Below are positions 44,482-53,440 of a stretch of 64,000 nucleotides of DNA, piece by piece. Location: contig NZ_CP025512.1 in the NCBI RefSeq assembly GCF_003491345.1, forward strand, positions 1,798,001-1,862,000. The letters run 5' to 3'. Positions within the stretch are counted from its first letter, which is position 1. Each line of letters begins with the position of its first letter. This DNA comes from Neorhizobium sp. SOG26 (lineage in GTDB: Bacteria > Pseudomonadota > Alphaproteobacteria > Rhizobiales > Rhizobiaceae). The translations under genes and the position numbers were made by a program. Under the pieces are notes generated by a model, which was given only the letters and a program-made list of their open reading frames with translations, had not been told where the DNA came from and searched no databases.

Positions 44482-45519
44482 CTACCGCTGCGGCTTGCGC
44501 TTGAAGAGGTCGATATAGGCGTCGCAGACGGCGTCTTCCGAGAACTGCCCCACGAGCGTCGCCCGACCGCCCTCGCCCAGGCTCTTTGCCAGCGCCTTGT
44601 CGGCAATCAACTGGTTGATGGCGCGGCTGAAGCCGGCGACATCATCAATATCGACCAGCAGGCCGTTCTCGCCGTCGCGCATGAACCAGGACGGACCTTC
44701 GGACCGGGAAGAAACAACTGGCTTGCCTTGCGCCCAGGCCTCGAAAATCACATTGCCCAGCGGCTCGTGGCTGGACGGCATGATGAACATGTCGGCCGCG
44801 GCAACATAGGGCCGCGCATCCTTCTGCCAGCCGAGGAAGCGCACGCGCTCCTCGAGCTTGTGTTCCTTCACCACGGCATGCAGCGCCTCGTTCTCCTCCC
44901 CCTCGCCGGCGATCCAGAGATAGGCGCCCGGCACCGCAGCCATCGCCTCGATCAGCAGGTGGATGCGCTTGCGCTTGACGAAACGGGCCATCGTCATCAC
45001 CAGCGGCACGCCATCGGGTGTATTGGCGACAGAGCGCGAAATCGGCGCAACGATGCTGGTGTCGGTGAAGTTCGAGATCACCTCGACGCCGCGATTCCAG
45101 CCGAGGTTGTTGCGCACGTGATCAGCAATACCAGGGGTATTGCAGACGAGGATGTCGGAGTTCTTGAAGTAGCCGAGATGCGTGGGGTAATCACCAAGAC
45201 GCGAAAGCTTGATGCCACCCTTGTAGTCCGGCATCAGCCGCGCGCCGCGGGTCGACCACGAGATGATGGCGTCGGCCTTGTCCTTCTTGGCAAGCTGCAG
45301 CACCTTGATCGGCAGCAGGATGCGGTCGATGGACAGATTGCGGAAGTTGCTTTCGATGACGCGCGAATGTTTCTCGACATCGGGCTTCCAGCGACGGTTC
45401 CAGCGCATCACCGTCGTCTGCTCCACGCCCCTGCGGTGAAGCGCGCCGACCAGGTGCACGAAGAATTTTTCCGCACCGCCGTCCTTGCCGAAAATGTACT
45501 GGTGAACCCGAAACGTCAT
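44482..45519 (-). CDS. lpsE: LPS core glycosyltransferase, GT4 family (LpsE type)
   Basis: About 345 aa GT4 glycosyltransferase. Opening VHQYIFGKDGGAEKFFVHLVGALHRRGVEQ, donor-site region MTMARFVKRKRIHLLIEAMAAVPG and EPLGNVIFEAWAQGKPVVSSRSEGP (E-x7-E). By position beside lpsB it corresponds to lpsE in S. meliloti. Start taken at 45519 (MTFRVHQ) because GAGG is six bases upstream; ATG 45540 would add seven residues. It is convergent with lpsB. Confidence 0.85.
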   Translation of the reverse strand: MTFRVHQYIFGKDGGAEKFFVHLVGALHRRGVEQTTVMRWNRRWKPDVEKHSRVIESNFRNLSIDRILLPIKVLQLAKKDKADAIISWSTRGARLMPDYKGGIKLSRLGDYPTHLGYFKNSDILVCNTPGIADHVRNNLGWNRGVEVISNFTDTSIVAPISRSVANTPDGVPLVMTMARFVKRKRIHLLIEAMAAVPGAYLWIAGEGEENEALHAVVKEHKLEERVRFLGWQKDARPYVAAADMFIMPSSHEPLGNVIFEAWAQGKPVVSSRSEGPSWFMRDGENGLLVDIDDVAGFSRAINQLIADKALAKSLGEGGRATLVGQFSEDAVCDAYIDLFKRKPQR

Positions 45520-45744
45520 GTCTGCCCTCGTCTCTGCCATGCTGCTTGACCATCAGCGGCCATCCGGGCAGCGCCGCCTATATCTTATGGTTGGCCAAGC
45601 TCTGCAAGAGCAAAGCTCTGAAGCGCCAAAAGATCAGGCACAGAACGCGGCAGGGCTCTTCCATCGGCGAGCCAAAGAAACTATCGCAATGACATCAGCC
45701 GCGCACTAGATGCGCAGACAAACATCGTCCTGCCGGAAGATTTC

Positions 45745-46533
45745 ATGTCCTTGCTCAAAACCTATGTGATCAACCTGGACGGAAGCACCGACCGCCTTGC
45801 CGCGATCACCGAGCGGCTTGCCGGCTTCGGCATCGACTTCGAGCGCGTGGCGGCCGTCGATGGACGGAAGATGGACCTCTCGACGCTGCCCGAATACGAT
45901 GCTGAGCGTGCCGAACGGTACATGGGCCGCAGCCTCGTTGGCGGCGAAATTGGCTGCTACCTGAGCCATCTCAAAGTTGCCGAGGCGTTCCTCCAGTCAG
46001 ATGCGCCTTATGCGCTGGTTCTCGAAGATGATGCGTTGCCGCTCTGCAATCCGGTCGAGCTGCTCATGCAGGCACTGGCGGATCTGAACAGCGTCGACCC
46101 CGATTGGCTGCTCATCAATACCGGCAACAACAAGCTGAAGATCGCCACGCCGCTGAAGCGCTACACGATCGGCAGCCACCAATGCGAGCTGGTCGCGGCC
46201 CACTATTTCCCGATGACGACGAGCGCGATCGTCTGGTCACGCGAAGGTGCACGTCGCTTTGTTGACGAACATGCGAAGATCTTCGCACCGGTCGACAACT
46301 ACTTCCGCTACTGGCTGACCCGCACGGGCCACGGTTATTCCTTCTGGCCGGCCCCCGTGACGACGACCGAAGCCGCAAGCCAGATTCTGTCCGGCGCCGG
46401 CACCGCCCGCAAGACGAACAAGCGGAAATGGTACTACGGCGCGGCGAAACAGTTCCGGCTGTTTCAGGATAAGTGGATTGCCGCCCGGAAGAAGCGGGTG
46501 TTCAAGTTAAAGCTCGATGCCTTGGGCGGCTGA
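45745..46533 (+). CDS. Glycosyltransferase family 25, LPS core
   Basis: 262 aa. GT25 signatures: KTYVINLDGSTDRLAAITERL at the N-terminus, VGGEIGCYLSHLKVAEAFLQ, ALVLEDDALPL (metal-binding EDD) and TTSAIVWSREGARRF. These enzymes add Gal or Glc residues to LPS/LOS core. It is in the LPS cluster between lpsE and lrp. In S. meliloti the cluster also holds lpsD and lpsC; which one this corresponds to I cannot say. Convergent with lrp. Confidence 0.88.
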   Translation: MSLLKTYVINLDGSTDRLAAITERLAGFGIDFERVAAVDGRKMDLSTLPEYDAERAERYMGRSLVGGEIGCYLSHLKVAEAFLQSDAPYALVLEDDALPLCNPVELLMQALADLNSVDPDWLLINTGNNKLKIATPLKRYTIGSHQCELVAAHYFPMTTSAIVWSREGARRFVDEHAKIFAPVDNYFRYWLTRTGHGYSFWPAPVTTTEAASQILSGAGTARKTNKRKWYYGAAKQFRLFQDKWIAARKKRVFKLKLDALGG

Positions 46534-46534
46534 A

Positions 46535-47002
46535 TCAAATCTCCACCAGCCCCAGTTGCTTGACCTGGCGAATGGTCAACATGGTGCGGACGGTGTCGAC
46601 GTGCTCGTCGGCGGTCAAGACCTCGATCACGAAGTCCTGGAAGACGGTGAGGTTCTGGGCCGCGCAGCGAAGCAGGAAGTCGCTGTCGCCATTCACCATC
46701 CAAGCCTCCCGCACCAGCGGCCATTGCTGCACCTTGGAGGCAAAGCTCTTGAGATCCGCGTCCGACTGACGCTTGAGGCCGACCATGCAGAAGGCAACAA
46801 GATCGAACCCCAGCTTCGGCCCGTTGAGGAGCGCGTGGTAGCCTTCGATGATGCCGGCTTCCTCAAGTTTGCGCACCCGGCGCAGGCATGGCGGCGCGGA
46901 AATACCGACTCGCTCGGCGAGGTCCACATTGGTCATGCGACCATCGCGCTGCAACTCCCTCAAGATTTTGATGTCGATGGCATCCAGATCAGCGCGAAAC
47001 AC
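46535..47002 (-). CDS. lrp: Lrp/AsnC family regulator
   Basis: 155 aa, family-typical. HTH: LDAIDIKILRELQRDGRMTNVDLAERVGISAPPCLRRVRKLEEAGIIEGYHALL; ligand-binding RAM domain follows (VAFCMVGLKRQ..., WMVNGDSDFLLRCAAQNL). In S. meliloti the gene in the same place, beside trxB, is annotated lrp. Divergent from trxB across 215 bases, and it likely controls its own promoter there. Confidence 0.93.
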   Translation of the reverse strand: MFRADLDAIDIKILRELQRDGRMTNVDLAERVGISAPPCLRRVRKLEEAGIIEGYHALLNGPKLGFDLVAFCMVGLKRQSDADLKSFASKVQQWPLVREAWMVNGDSDFLLRCAAQNLTVFQDFVIEVLTADEHVDTVRTMLTIRQVKQLGLVEI

Positions 47003-47217
47003 ATCTTTCCCCTTGGCTCGCAGGAGCTTTTAGACGAAACAGCAACTAACGCAAGAAGATGCTTTTTCATGCCAACTGTCCTGTTGTTAACGCAAGGCTG
47101 CCCTTGCAAAGCTGCATGGATCACCCTTAGATGACGCTTTAAAGCGGCAGACCGAATGGCGGCTTCCTATATGGGAGGTGGAAAAAGCTGCGATCGGTTT
47201 TTGAAAGGAATCACAAC

Positions 47218-48228
47218 ATGTCCGCCCGTCATACCGAGGTCCTGATCATCGGTTCTGGCCCTGCCGGTTATACCGCTGCCATTTATGCTGCTCGCGCAAT
47301 GCTGAAGCCTGTGCTGATTGCCGGCATGGAACAGGGCGGCCAGCTGATGATCACCACCGACGTGGAGAACTATCCCGGCTTCGGCGACCCGATCCAGGGC
47401 CCATGGCTGATGGAGCAGATGCTGAAGCAGGCGACCCATGTCGGTGCGGAAATCGTCAACGACCTCGTGACCGACGTCGACATGAGCCGACGCCCGTTCA
47501 CCGTCTCGACCGACTCGGGACAGGTCTGGACGGCTGATACGCTGATCATTGCCACCGGCGCCAAGGCCAAGTGGCTTGGGCTGGAAAGCGAAGCGCAGTT
47601 CCAGGGCTTCGGCGTCTCCGCATGCGCCACCTGCGACGGTTTCTTCTACCGCAACAAGGACGTCATCGTGGTTGGCGGCGGCAACTCCGCCGTCGAGGAA
47701 GCGCTTTATCTGTCGAACATTGCCAAATCGGTTACGGTCGTGCATCGGCGCGACAGCTTCCGCTCGGAGAAGATCCTCGCCGAACGTCTTTTCCAGCGCC
47801 CGAACGTGAACGTGCTCTGGAACACGGAGATTGCCGAAATCACAGGCAAACCGGCCAAGGCGCCGCTGCCGCCGTCGGTGGAAGGCGTCAAGCTGCGCAA
47901 CACGCAGACCGGCGAGATCACCGACTTCCCCATCCACGGCGTGTTCGTGGCGATCGGCCATGCTCCGGCGACCGAGCTCTTCATGGGCAAGCTGAAGATG
48001 AAGCCGAACGGCTACCTCTGGACGGCGCCCGATTCCACCGCGACGGACGTTCCTGGCGTCTTTGCCGCCGGTGACGTCACCGACGATACCTTCCGGCAGG
48101 CGATTACGGCCGCAGGCATGGGCTGCATGGCAGCACTCGAAGCCGAACGTTATCTTGCAGGCATCCAGCCGACGGTCGCGAGCCAGCTCGCCGACACGAT
48201 GGCTGACGCCGTTCAAGCCGCAGAATAA
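47218..48228 (+). CDS. trxB: Thioredoxin reductase
   Basis: 336 aa flavoprotein, reduces thioredoxin with NADPH. FAD site LIIGSGPAGYTAAIYAARA, redox-active SACATCDGFFYRNKDVIVVGGGNSAVEEALYLS (the CATC pair followed by the NADPH site) and FAAGDVTDDTFRQAITAAGMGCMAALEAERYL near the end. The ATG follows AAAGGAA. Thirteen bases separate it from lsrB, so they may be one operon. Confidence 0.97.
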   Translation: MSARHTEVLIIGSGPAGYTAAIYAARAMLKPVLIAGMEQGGQLMITTDVENYPGFGDPIQGPWLMEQMLKQATHVGAEIVNDLVTDVDMSRRPFTVSTDSGQVWTADTLIIATGAKAKWLGLESEAQFQGFGVSACATCDGFFYRNKDVIVVGGGNSAVEEALYLSNIAKSVTVVHRRDSFRSEKILAERLFQRPNVNVLWNTEIAEITGKPAKAPLPPSVEGVKLRNTQTGEITDFPIHGVFVAIGHAPATELFMGKLKMKPNGYLWTAPDSTATDVPGVFAAGDVTDDTFRQAITAAGMGCMAALEAERYLAGIQPTVASQLADTMADAVQAAE

Positions 48229-48241
48229 GGATCTTTGGGGG

Positions 48242-49144
48242 ATGGGTGTTCCGCTCGACTGGGATAAACTGCGCATTTTTCATGCAGCTGCGGAGGCGGG
48301 CTCCTTTACCCACGCTGCGGATAAGCTGCACCTTTCCCAGTCGGCGATCAGCCGCCAGGTCAGCGCTCTCGAGCAGGATGTCGGGGTCAAGCTTTTCCAC
48401 CGGCATGCGCGTGGCCTGATCCTCACCGAACAGGGCGAGCTTCTGTACCGCACGGCACATGACGTGCTGCTGAAGCTTGAAACCGTCAAGGTCCAGCTGA
48501 CGGAGACGACGGAAAAGCCGTCCGGAAAGCTGCGCGTCACCACCACCGTCGGACTTGGCCAGGGCTGGCTGACGGACAAGGTGCAGGAGTTCCTGCAGCT
48601 TTATCCGGAAATGTCGATCCAGCTCATCCTCGACAACGAGGAACTGGACGTCAACATGCGTCACGCCGACTGCGCGATCCGGCTTCGCCAGCCCCAGCAG
48701 TCGGACCTCATCCAGCGCAAGCTGTTTACGGTGCACATGCACGTCTATGCCGCGCCATCCTACATCAACCGTTATGGTGAGCCGCAGTCGATCGAGGATC
48801 TCGACAACCATCGGATCATCACTTTCGGCGAGCCGGCACCCAACTACCTGCTCGACGTCAACTGGCTGGAATATGCCGGCCGTTCCTCGGACAACATCCG
48901 CGTCCCGCATCTGCAGATCAACAGCCAGACGTCGATCAAGCGCGCCTGCCTCCTCGGCATCGGCATCGCCTGCCTGCCCGACTACATCGTCGGCCGCGAC
49001 CCGGGCCTCATCCAGCTCGCCATCAATGCCGATATCCCCTCCTTCGACACTTATTTCTGCTATCCGGACGAGATGAAGAATGCGGCCAAGTTGAAGGTCT
49101 TCCGCGATTTCATCGTCGGCAAGGCACGCAACTGGAATTTCTAG
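48242..49144 (+). CDS. lsrB: LysR family regulator LsrB
   Basis: 300 aa. HTH: DKLRIFHAAAEAGSFTHAADKLHLSQSAISRQVSALEQDVGVKLFHRHARG, then a LysR substrate domain. Position directly after trxB and before an sRNA pair identifies LsrB, which in S. meliloti controls LPS and redox genes and senses oxidation by Cys residues. Cys residues here are in HADCAIRL, KRACLLG, GIACLPD and FCYPDE. GGGGG lies directly before ATG 48242. No other start fits. Confidence 0.92.
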   Translation: MGVPLDWDKLRIFHAAAEAGSFTHAADKLHLSQSAISRQVSALEQDVGVKLFHRHARGLILTEQGELLYRTAHDVLLKLETVKVQLTETTEKPSGKLRVTTTVGLGQGWLTDKVQEFLQLYPEMSIQLILDNEELDVNMRHADCAIRLRQPQQSDLIQRKLFTVHMHVYAAPSYINRYGEPQSIEDLDNHRIITFGEPAPNYLLDVNWLEYAGRSSDNIRVPHLQINSQTSIKRACLLGIGIACLPDYIVGRDPGLIQLAINADIPSFDTYFCYPDEMKNAAKLKVFRDFIVGKARNWNF

Positions 49145-49230
49145 TCGCCAGTTGAGCGGCCACCTGCCGCATATGACGCATTAGCGATAAGCAATGCAGG
49201 CGATGCATGGCAGTCCTGCACAAAAAGAGG

Positions 49231-49259
49231 TTGTCGACTGCGCATAAAGTCACCATATC
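49231..49259 (+). promoter_or_regulatory. Promoter of the first AbcR-like sRNA
   Basis: TTGTCG, 17 bases, CATATC. The second sRNA has the same layout (TTGTCT, 17 bases, CATATG at 49448-49476), which suggests both genes came from a duplication including the promoter. Confidence 0.65.
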
Positions 49260-49265
49260 GCACGC

Positions 49266-49386
49266 AGCTGATGCACATGGCGGCTTTCCTCCCAGTTCCG
49301 CCGCAGCAGCTGTTCCCCTCTGGAGGTTAAATTCGACCTTCATACCTATAAAGGGCCCTGGAGCGATCCGGCGGCCCTCTTTTTTT
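49266..49386 (+). ncRNA. abcR: AbcR-like small RNA, first copy
   Basis: About 120 bases. Elements in order: a hairpin GGCGG / CCGCC showing TCCTCCC in its loop (49280-49303), a conserved middle CAGCTGTTCCCCTCTGGAGG (49306-49327), and an intrinsic terminator AGGGCC / GGCCCT followed by a T-run ending near 49386. The C-rich loop can pair with ribosome binding sites. Tandem, between lsrB and an ArsR gene, it matches the AbcR1/AbcR2 (Smr15C/16C, alpha-r15) locus of rhizobia, Hfq-dependent repressors of ABC transporter mRNAs. Ends are estimated. Confidence 0.85.
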
Positions 49387-49482
49387 GCCCGGGATTTTGT
49401 GGGTGCGCTTTAGCGGCTTCAGGTGTGCATTCACGGCTTTTGAACCCTTGTCTGCACCAAAGGAACGCCCCATATGCAGGTT

Positions 49483-49591
49483 AGCTGACGCACCGGACGA
49501 CCTCCTGTCGTCGCGCCAGCTGTTCCCCTCTGGAGGTTCATTGACCTTCCAACTGTAAGGGCCGCGGAGCGATCCGGCGGCCCATTTTTTT
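49483..49591 (+). ncRNA. abcR: AbcR-like small RNA, second copy
   Basis: About 109 bases. A hairpin GACGA / TCGTC with CCTCCTG in the loop (49495-49512), the shared CAGCTGTTCCCCTCTGGAGG block (49518-49539), and the terminator AGGGCC / GGCCC plus T-run. The block and terminator are nearly identical to the first copy (GGAGCGATCCGGCGGCCC is shared), but the 5' hairpin differs, so the two may differ in targets. Ends are estimated from promoter and terminator. Confidence 0.85.
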
Positions 49592-49656
49592 GCTTCACAC
49601 CTTTAAATCGAGTTTGGACGATCTACATATCGGTCAGAAACGATTTGGCTGACGTC

Positions 49657-49953
49657 ATGGACAGAATGGAAGTACTGAAGGCGCTCGCGCATCCAGTCCG
49701 GGTGGAATTCCTGGAGTGGATGAAGGAGCCTGAGCGCCACTTCGCAGACCAGGCGCATCCGCTCTCGATGGGCGTCTGCGCCAACCAGTTCGAGAAGCGC
49801 TGCGGTCTCTCGCAGTCCACGGTCTCGGCCCATCTTGCAACGCTCGAAAAGGCAGGCCTGGTCAGGATCAACCGCGTCGGCCAATGGGCGTTCTACCACC
49901 GCGATGAAGACAAGATCACCGCCTTCCTCGAAGAACTCCGGTCAACCCTTTGA
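49657..49953 (+). CDS. ArsR-type winged HTH regulator
   Basis: 98 aa from ATG 49657 (TTG 49645 would add four residues). HTH: VLKALAHPVRVEFLEWMKEPE...RCGLSQSTVSAHLATLEKAGLVRINRVGQWAFYHRDE. No metal-binding Cys motif of the ArsR type. It probably controls the adjacent Old Yellow Enzyme gene, 34 bases downstream on the same strand; such ArsR-OYE pairs can respond to electrophiles. In S. meliloti the gene after the AbcR pair is also an ArsR-family regulator. Confidence 0.85.
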   Translation: MDRMEVLKALAHPVRVEFLEWMKEPERHFADQAHPLSMGVCANQFEKRCGLSQSTVSAHLATLEKAGLVRINRVGQWAFYHRDEDKITAFLEELRSTL

Positions 49954-49987
49954 CGAAATCCCCTCCCCAACCGAAGGATGATATTTG

Positions 49988-51109
49988 ATGCCCAATCTTT
50001 TTGAGCCCACCAAATTTGGAGATATCGAACTTGCCAACCGTGTCGTGATGGCGCCGCTGACGCGCAACCGCTCGCCGAAGGCAATTCCGAACGATCTCAA
50101 TGTAACTTATTACGAGCAGCGCGCCAGCGCCGGCCTCCTCATCACCGAAGGCACGCCGGTCACCCAGCAGGGCCAGGGTTACGCTGATGTACCGGGCCTT
50201 TACCTGCCGCAGGCGGTTGAAGGCTGGAAGAAGGTCACCGACGCCGTCCACAGCAAGGGCGGCAAGATCGTCACGCAGATCTGGCACGTGGGCCGGGTAT
50301 CGCACACCTCCCTGCAGCCAAATGGCGCGGCACCGGTTGGCCCTTCGGATCTTCCTGCCAACAGCAAGACCTACATCATCAACGATGACGGAAGCGGCGC
50401 CTTTGCCGATACCTCCGCGCCGCGTGCGCTTGAGCTTTCCGAAATTCCGGGCGTTGTTGCAGATTTTGCCAAGGGTGCACGCGCCGCGATCGACGCAGGC
50501 TTCGACGGTGTGGAAATCCACGGCGCCAACGGCTACCTCATCGACCAGTTCCTGAAAAGCGGCGCCAACAACCGCACCGACGCATACGGCGGCTCGATCG
50601 AAAACCGCGCGCGTTTCCTGCTGGAAGTCGTTGATGCGGTCGCCGCCGAGATCGGCGCCGGCAAGGTCGGCATCCGCCTTTCCCCCGTCACGCCGGCAAA
50701 CGGCATCAACGAAGAAGACCCGCAGCCGCTCTTCAACTATGTCGTCGAGCAGCTTGGCTCGCGGGGCCTTTCCTTCATCCATGTCATCGAAGGCGCAACA
50801 GGCGGCGATCGCAACTTCAAGCAGGGCGAAAAGCCGTTCGACTACCACGAACTGAAGAACATCTACCGCAAGGCCGGCGGCACCGGCGGCTGGCTGGTCA
50901 ACAACGGCTACGATCGTGAGAGCGCGTCGGAAGCAGTCGGAAGCGGTTATGCCGATGCTGTCGCATTCGGCCGTCTCTTTATCGCCAACCCGGACCTCGT
51001 GGAGCGGTTCAAGGACAATGCGCCGCTGAACCAGCCGGACAAGAACACCTTCTACGGTGGCGGCGCCAAAGGCTACACCGACTATCCGGTGCTTGAGGCT
51101 GTTGCCTGA
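49988..51109 (+). CDS. Old Yellow Enzyme-type alkene reductase
   Basis: 373 aa, FMN-dependent TIM barrel (NemA/OYE family) that reduces activated C=C bonds or nitro compounds with NAD(P)H. Opening LFEPTKFGDIELANRVVMAPLTRNRS, ITEGTPVTQQGQGY, QIWHVGRVSH, the active-site HGANGYLIDQFL (HxxN), NRTDAYGGSIENRARFLLEV and the late VAFGRLFIANPDLV. ATG 49988 is eight bases after AAGGA. In an operon with the ArsR gene. Followed by a terminator. Confidence 0.95.
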   Translation: MPNLFEPTKFGDIELANRVVMAPLTRNRSPKAIPNDLNVTYYEQRASAGLLITEGTPVTQQGQGYADVPGLYLPQAVEGWKKVTDAVHSKGGKIVTQIWHVGRVSHTSLQPNGAAPVGPSDLPANSKTYIINDDGSGAFADTSAPRALELSEIPGVVADFAKGARAAIDAGFDGVEIHGANGYLIDQFLKSGANNRTDAYGGSIENRARFLLEVVDAVAAEIGAGKVGIRLSPVTPANGINEEDPQPLFNYVVEQLGSRGLSFIHVIEGATGGDRNFKQGEKPFDYHELKNIYRKAGGTGGWLVNNGYDRESASEAVGSGYADAVAFGRLFIANPDLVERFKDNAPLNQPDKNTFYGGGAKGYTDYPVLEAVA

Positions 51110-51116
51110 GGATACA

Positions 51117-51148
51117 GAAGGGGCTGCCGTGGCGGCCCCTTCGTTTTT
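51117..51148 (+). terminator. Terminator after the OYE gene
   Basis: GAAGGGGC / GCCCCTTC with a nine-base loop, then TTTTT; also borders the convergent epimerase gene. Confidence 0.88.
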
Positions 51149-52173
51149 CACGGCATCGGATTTCGCCTCGGCATGAGAACTGGAACAGGCGCGAGCTTGC
51201 GACCGCCGCTTTCCAGCGATCCGAGATCCAAGAGGGTCGCCCGCACCGCCTCGTCGATGGAGGTGGACGGCTCCTCGCCGAGGAATGTCACGAGCCGATG
51301 GTTGCGCATCCGCACCGGCTGCTTCCAGAGATATCGCATCTCCATCAATTCCCGGAACAACGGGACGAACGGTGACGCAAGCCGCAGCAGCCACCATGGG
51401 AAGGCTTTTCTCTTTACCTTCTGTCCAACCACCCGCTCGATAGCATCCGCCATCTGGCTTCCGTCGGAATCCCAGAAGCCATTCATGTGGAAGCGGGCAA
51501 AGGTTGGCAGTTCGTCCTGCCGATCAATGAGCCTGAGCATGGTTTCGGCCACGTCCGGCAGATACGCCCATTGGTGCCCGACGCCCCGGCGGTTCGGGAT
51601 GGTGACCGACCTCACCGGCTTGCCCGGCTTCACGAGCCCCTGGCTGAACCAGCTGTTGGCGGCGCGCGGACCAAAAAAGTCCCCAGCCCGCACGATCAGC
51701 ACCGGCACGCCCTCACCTGCAGCGAGCTCCAGTTTCCGCTCCAGTTCCACCCTGATTTTGCCCTTGCGGGTCACCGGGTTTTGCGGACTGTTTTCATCCA
51801 GTTCCGGGAATGCATCCGGGCCGAAGTTGTAGACCGTACCCGGCAGAAGAATGCGCGCGCCGGTCGCGCGGGCCGCTGCAATGGTGTTGTCCAGCATCGG
51901 CAGAACCAGCTTTTCCCAGTCCTTGTAACCTGGCGGGTTTACCGCATGAACAATGAGCGAAACGCCTTCCGCGCCGCGCGCCACGTCCGCGGCAGACATT
52001 GCGTCGCCCTGTATCCACTCAAAACGCGGCTCCCGCCTCGCCGCATCCCCGGCCCTCCGGTTGAGGGCGCGAACCTTCCACCCACGGGAGATCAGTCCCG
52101 CCGCCACATGTCCGCCGATGCCGCCTGTGGCGCCCAACACCAGGGCGACCTGTCTTCCCGCTTGATAAGCCAC
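51148..52173 (-). CDS. NAD-dependent epimerase/dehydratase family protein
   Basis: 341 aa, Rossmann fold. The NAD site VALVLGATGGIGGHVAAGLISRGW is at the very start, and TVYNFG and RAGDFFGP follow in the order of atypical SDR proteins. It lacks an obvious YxxxK pair, so it may be a binding protein rather than an oxidoreductase. Start taken at GTG 52173, eight bases after GGAAGGA. Divergent from the LysR gene at 52267, its likely regulator. Confidence 0.8.
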   Translation of the reverse strand: MAYQAGRQVALVLGATGGIGGHVAAGLISRGWKVRALNRRAGDAARREPRFEWIQGDAMSAADVARGAEGVSLIVHAVNPPGYKDWEKLVLPMLDNTIAAARATGARILLPGTVYNFGPDAFPELDENSPQNPVTRKGKIRVELERKLELAAGEGVPVLIVRAGDFFGPRAANSWFSQGLVKPGKPVRSVTIPNRRGVGHQWAYLPDVAETMLRLIDRQDELPTFARFHMNGFWDSDGSQMADAIERVVGQKVKRKAFPWWLLRLASPFVPLFRELMEMRYLWKQPVRMRNHRLVTFLGEEPSTSIDEAVRATLLDLGSLESGGRKLAPVPVLMPRRNPMP

Positions 52174-52266
52174 TTTGATATCCTTCCATCTTGATTGGAT
52201 GGATGGATAATGGGGTGACGCCGCGCTATACAAAATTGCCGAAACTCGTTTAGCCTCCATACGAAA

Positions 52267-53175
52267 ATGAACAACATCGACTGGGACATCTACCGCTCAT
52301 TCCTGGCCGTGCTGAACCTCGGTTCGCTGTCTGCTGCCGCGCGCGAACTGGGCCTAACGCAGCCAACGGTCGGCCGGCATGTCGACGCCCTGGAAAAGGC
52401 GGTCGGCTACCAGTTGTTCACACGATCGCAACAGGGGCTGCTGCCGACCGAGCCGGCGCTGGCAATGAAACCCTACGCCGAGACGATGGCCGCAACGGCG
52501 GCGGCCATGCAGCGCGTCGCATCCGGTGAAACGGACGCCGTCCATGGCACGGTGCGGATCAGCGCCAGTGAGGTGATCGGGGTTGAAGTGCTTCCGGTCA
52601 TCCTCGGAAGATTGCAGGATGCTTATCCGGATCTTGAGGTCGAGGTTTCGCTCTCCGACTCGCTTGAAGATCTCCTGAAGCGGGAGGCCGATATCGCGGT
52701 GCGGATGACGACACCATCACAGGATGCCCTGCTGGTCCGACGGATTGGCAACATCCCGCTCGGTCTGTTCGCCCACCGGCGTTACCTCGAGCGGCACGGC
52801 ACGCCGGCAAAACCACAGGACCTGACCGACCACCGGTTCATCGGTTATGACAGGCGCACTGCCTTTGTCCGGCAGGCACTGGAAGAAATCCGGAAAAGCG
52901 CACCAACCTTCCCGATCGAAGGCATCCGCTGGAAGCATCGCGCCGACAGCAACTTGGCACAACTCGCGGCAATTCGCGCCGGCGTGGGGATCGGCATCTG
53001 TCAGGTGGCGATCGCGCGTCGTGATCCGGACCTCGTCCAGCTTTTCCGCCAGGAATTCGACCTGCCGCTGCCGACCTGGGTCGCGATGCACGAGAACCTG
53101 AAGACCGCGCGGCGCTGGCGCGTCACCTTCGATGCGCTTGTGGAAGGCCTGACGGAATACGTCCGCTCGGCCTAG
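52267..53175 (+). CDS. LysR family regulator, divergent from the epimerase gene
   Basis: 302 aa. HTH: DIYRSFLAVLNLGSLSAAARELGLTQPTVGRHVDALEKAVGYQLFTRSQQG; substrate domain to the C-terminus. The 93-base gap to the epimerase gene is short, with repeated GGATGGATGG, and should contain the shared operator. The classic LysR arrangement predicts control of the divergent gene. Confidence 0.9.
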   Translation: MNNIDWDIYRSFLAVLNLGSLSAAARELGLTQPTVGRHVDALEKAVGYQLFTRSQQGLLPTEPALAMKPYAETMAATAAAMQRVASGETDAVHGTVRISASEVIGVEVLPVILGRLQDAYPDLEVEVSLSDSLEDLLKREADIAVRMTTPSQDALLVRRIGNIPLGLFAHRRYLERHGTPAKPQDLTDHRFIGYDRRTAFVRQALEEIRKSAPTFPIEGIRWKHRADSNLAQLAAIRAGVGIGICQVAIARRDPDLVQLFRQEFDLPLPTWVAMHENLKTARRWRVTFDALVEGLTEYVRSA

Positions 53176-53176
53176 C

Positions 53177-53440
53177 TCACTCGGCAGCGACGCCTTCTTC
53201 TCCGTCTTCCACGTCAGCTTCCGGCCGGTCACCGCCATCGCTGTACTCGGTGTGCCAGATGCCCTTGTCATCCTGCCAGCTGATCTCTTCCGGTTCGCCG
53301 CCCACCTGCTGTTCGGCAGCCACGATGCGCGCCGCCTGAAGCGCGTCGGCGCGGGTCGGGAAGGTTTCGGAATAGACGTCGCCAAGGCGATAGGCCCAGC
53401 CACCGTCATGCGGGACAACTTTATAGACGACCTTTGTCAA
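53177..53440 (-). CDS. DUF2188 domain protein
   Basis: 87 aa. VVYKVVPHDGGWAYRLGDVYSETFPTRADALQAARIVA is the short DUF2188 domain, with the conserved W..R motif and ADAL helix. The C-terminal 35 residues are acidic. The start is TTG (53438-53440), six bases after AGGAGG, so a strong ribosome site compensates for a rare start codon. Function unknown; some family members respond to stress. Confidence 0.85.
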   Translation of the reverse strand: MTKVVYKVVPHDGGWAYRLGDVYSETFPTRADALQAARIVAAEQQVGGEPEEISWQDDKGIWHTEYSDGGDRPEADVEDGEEGVAAE

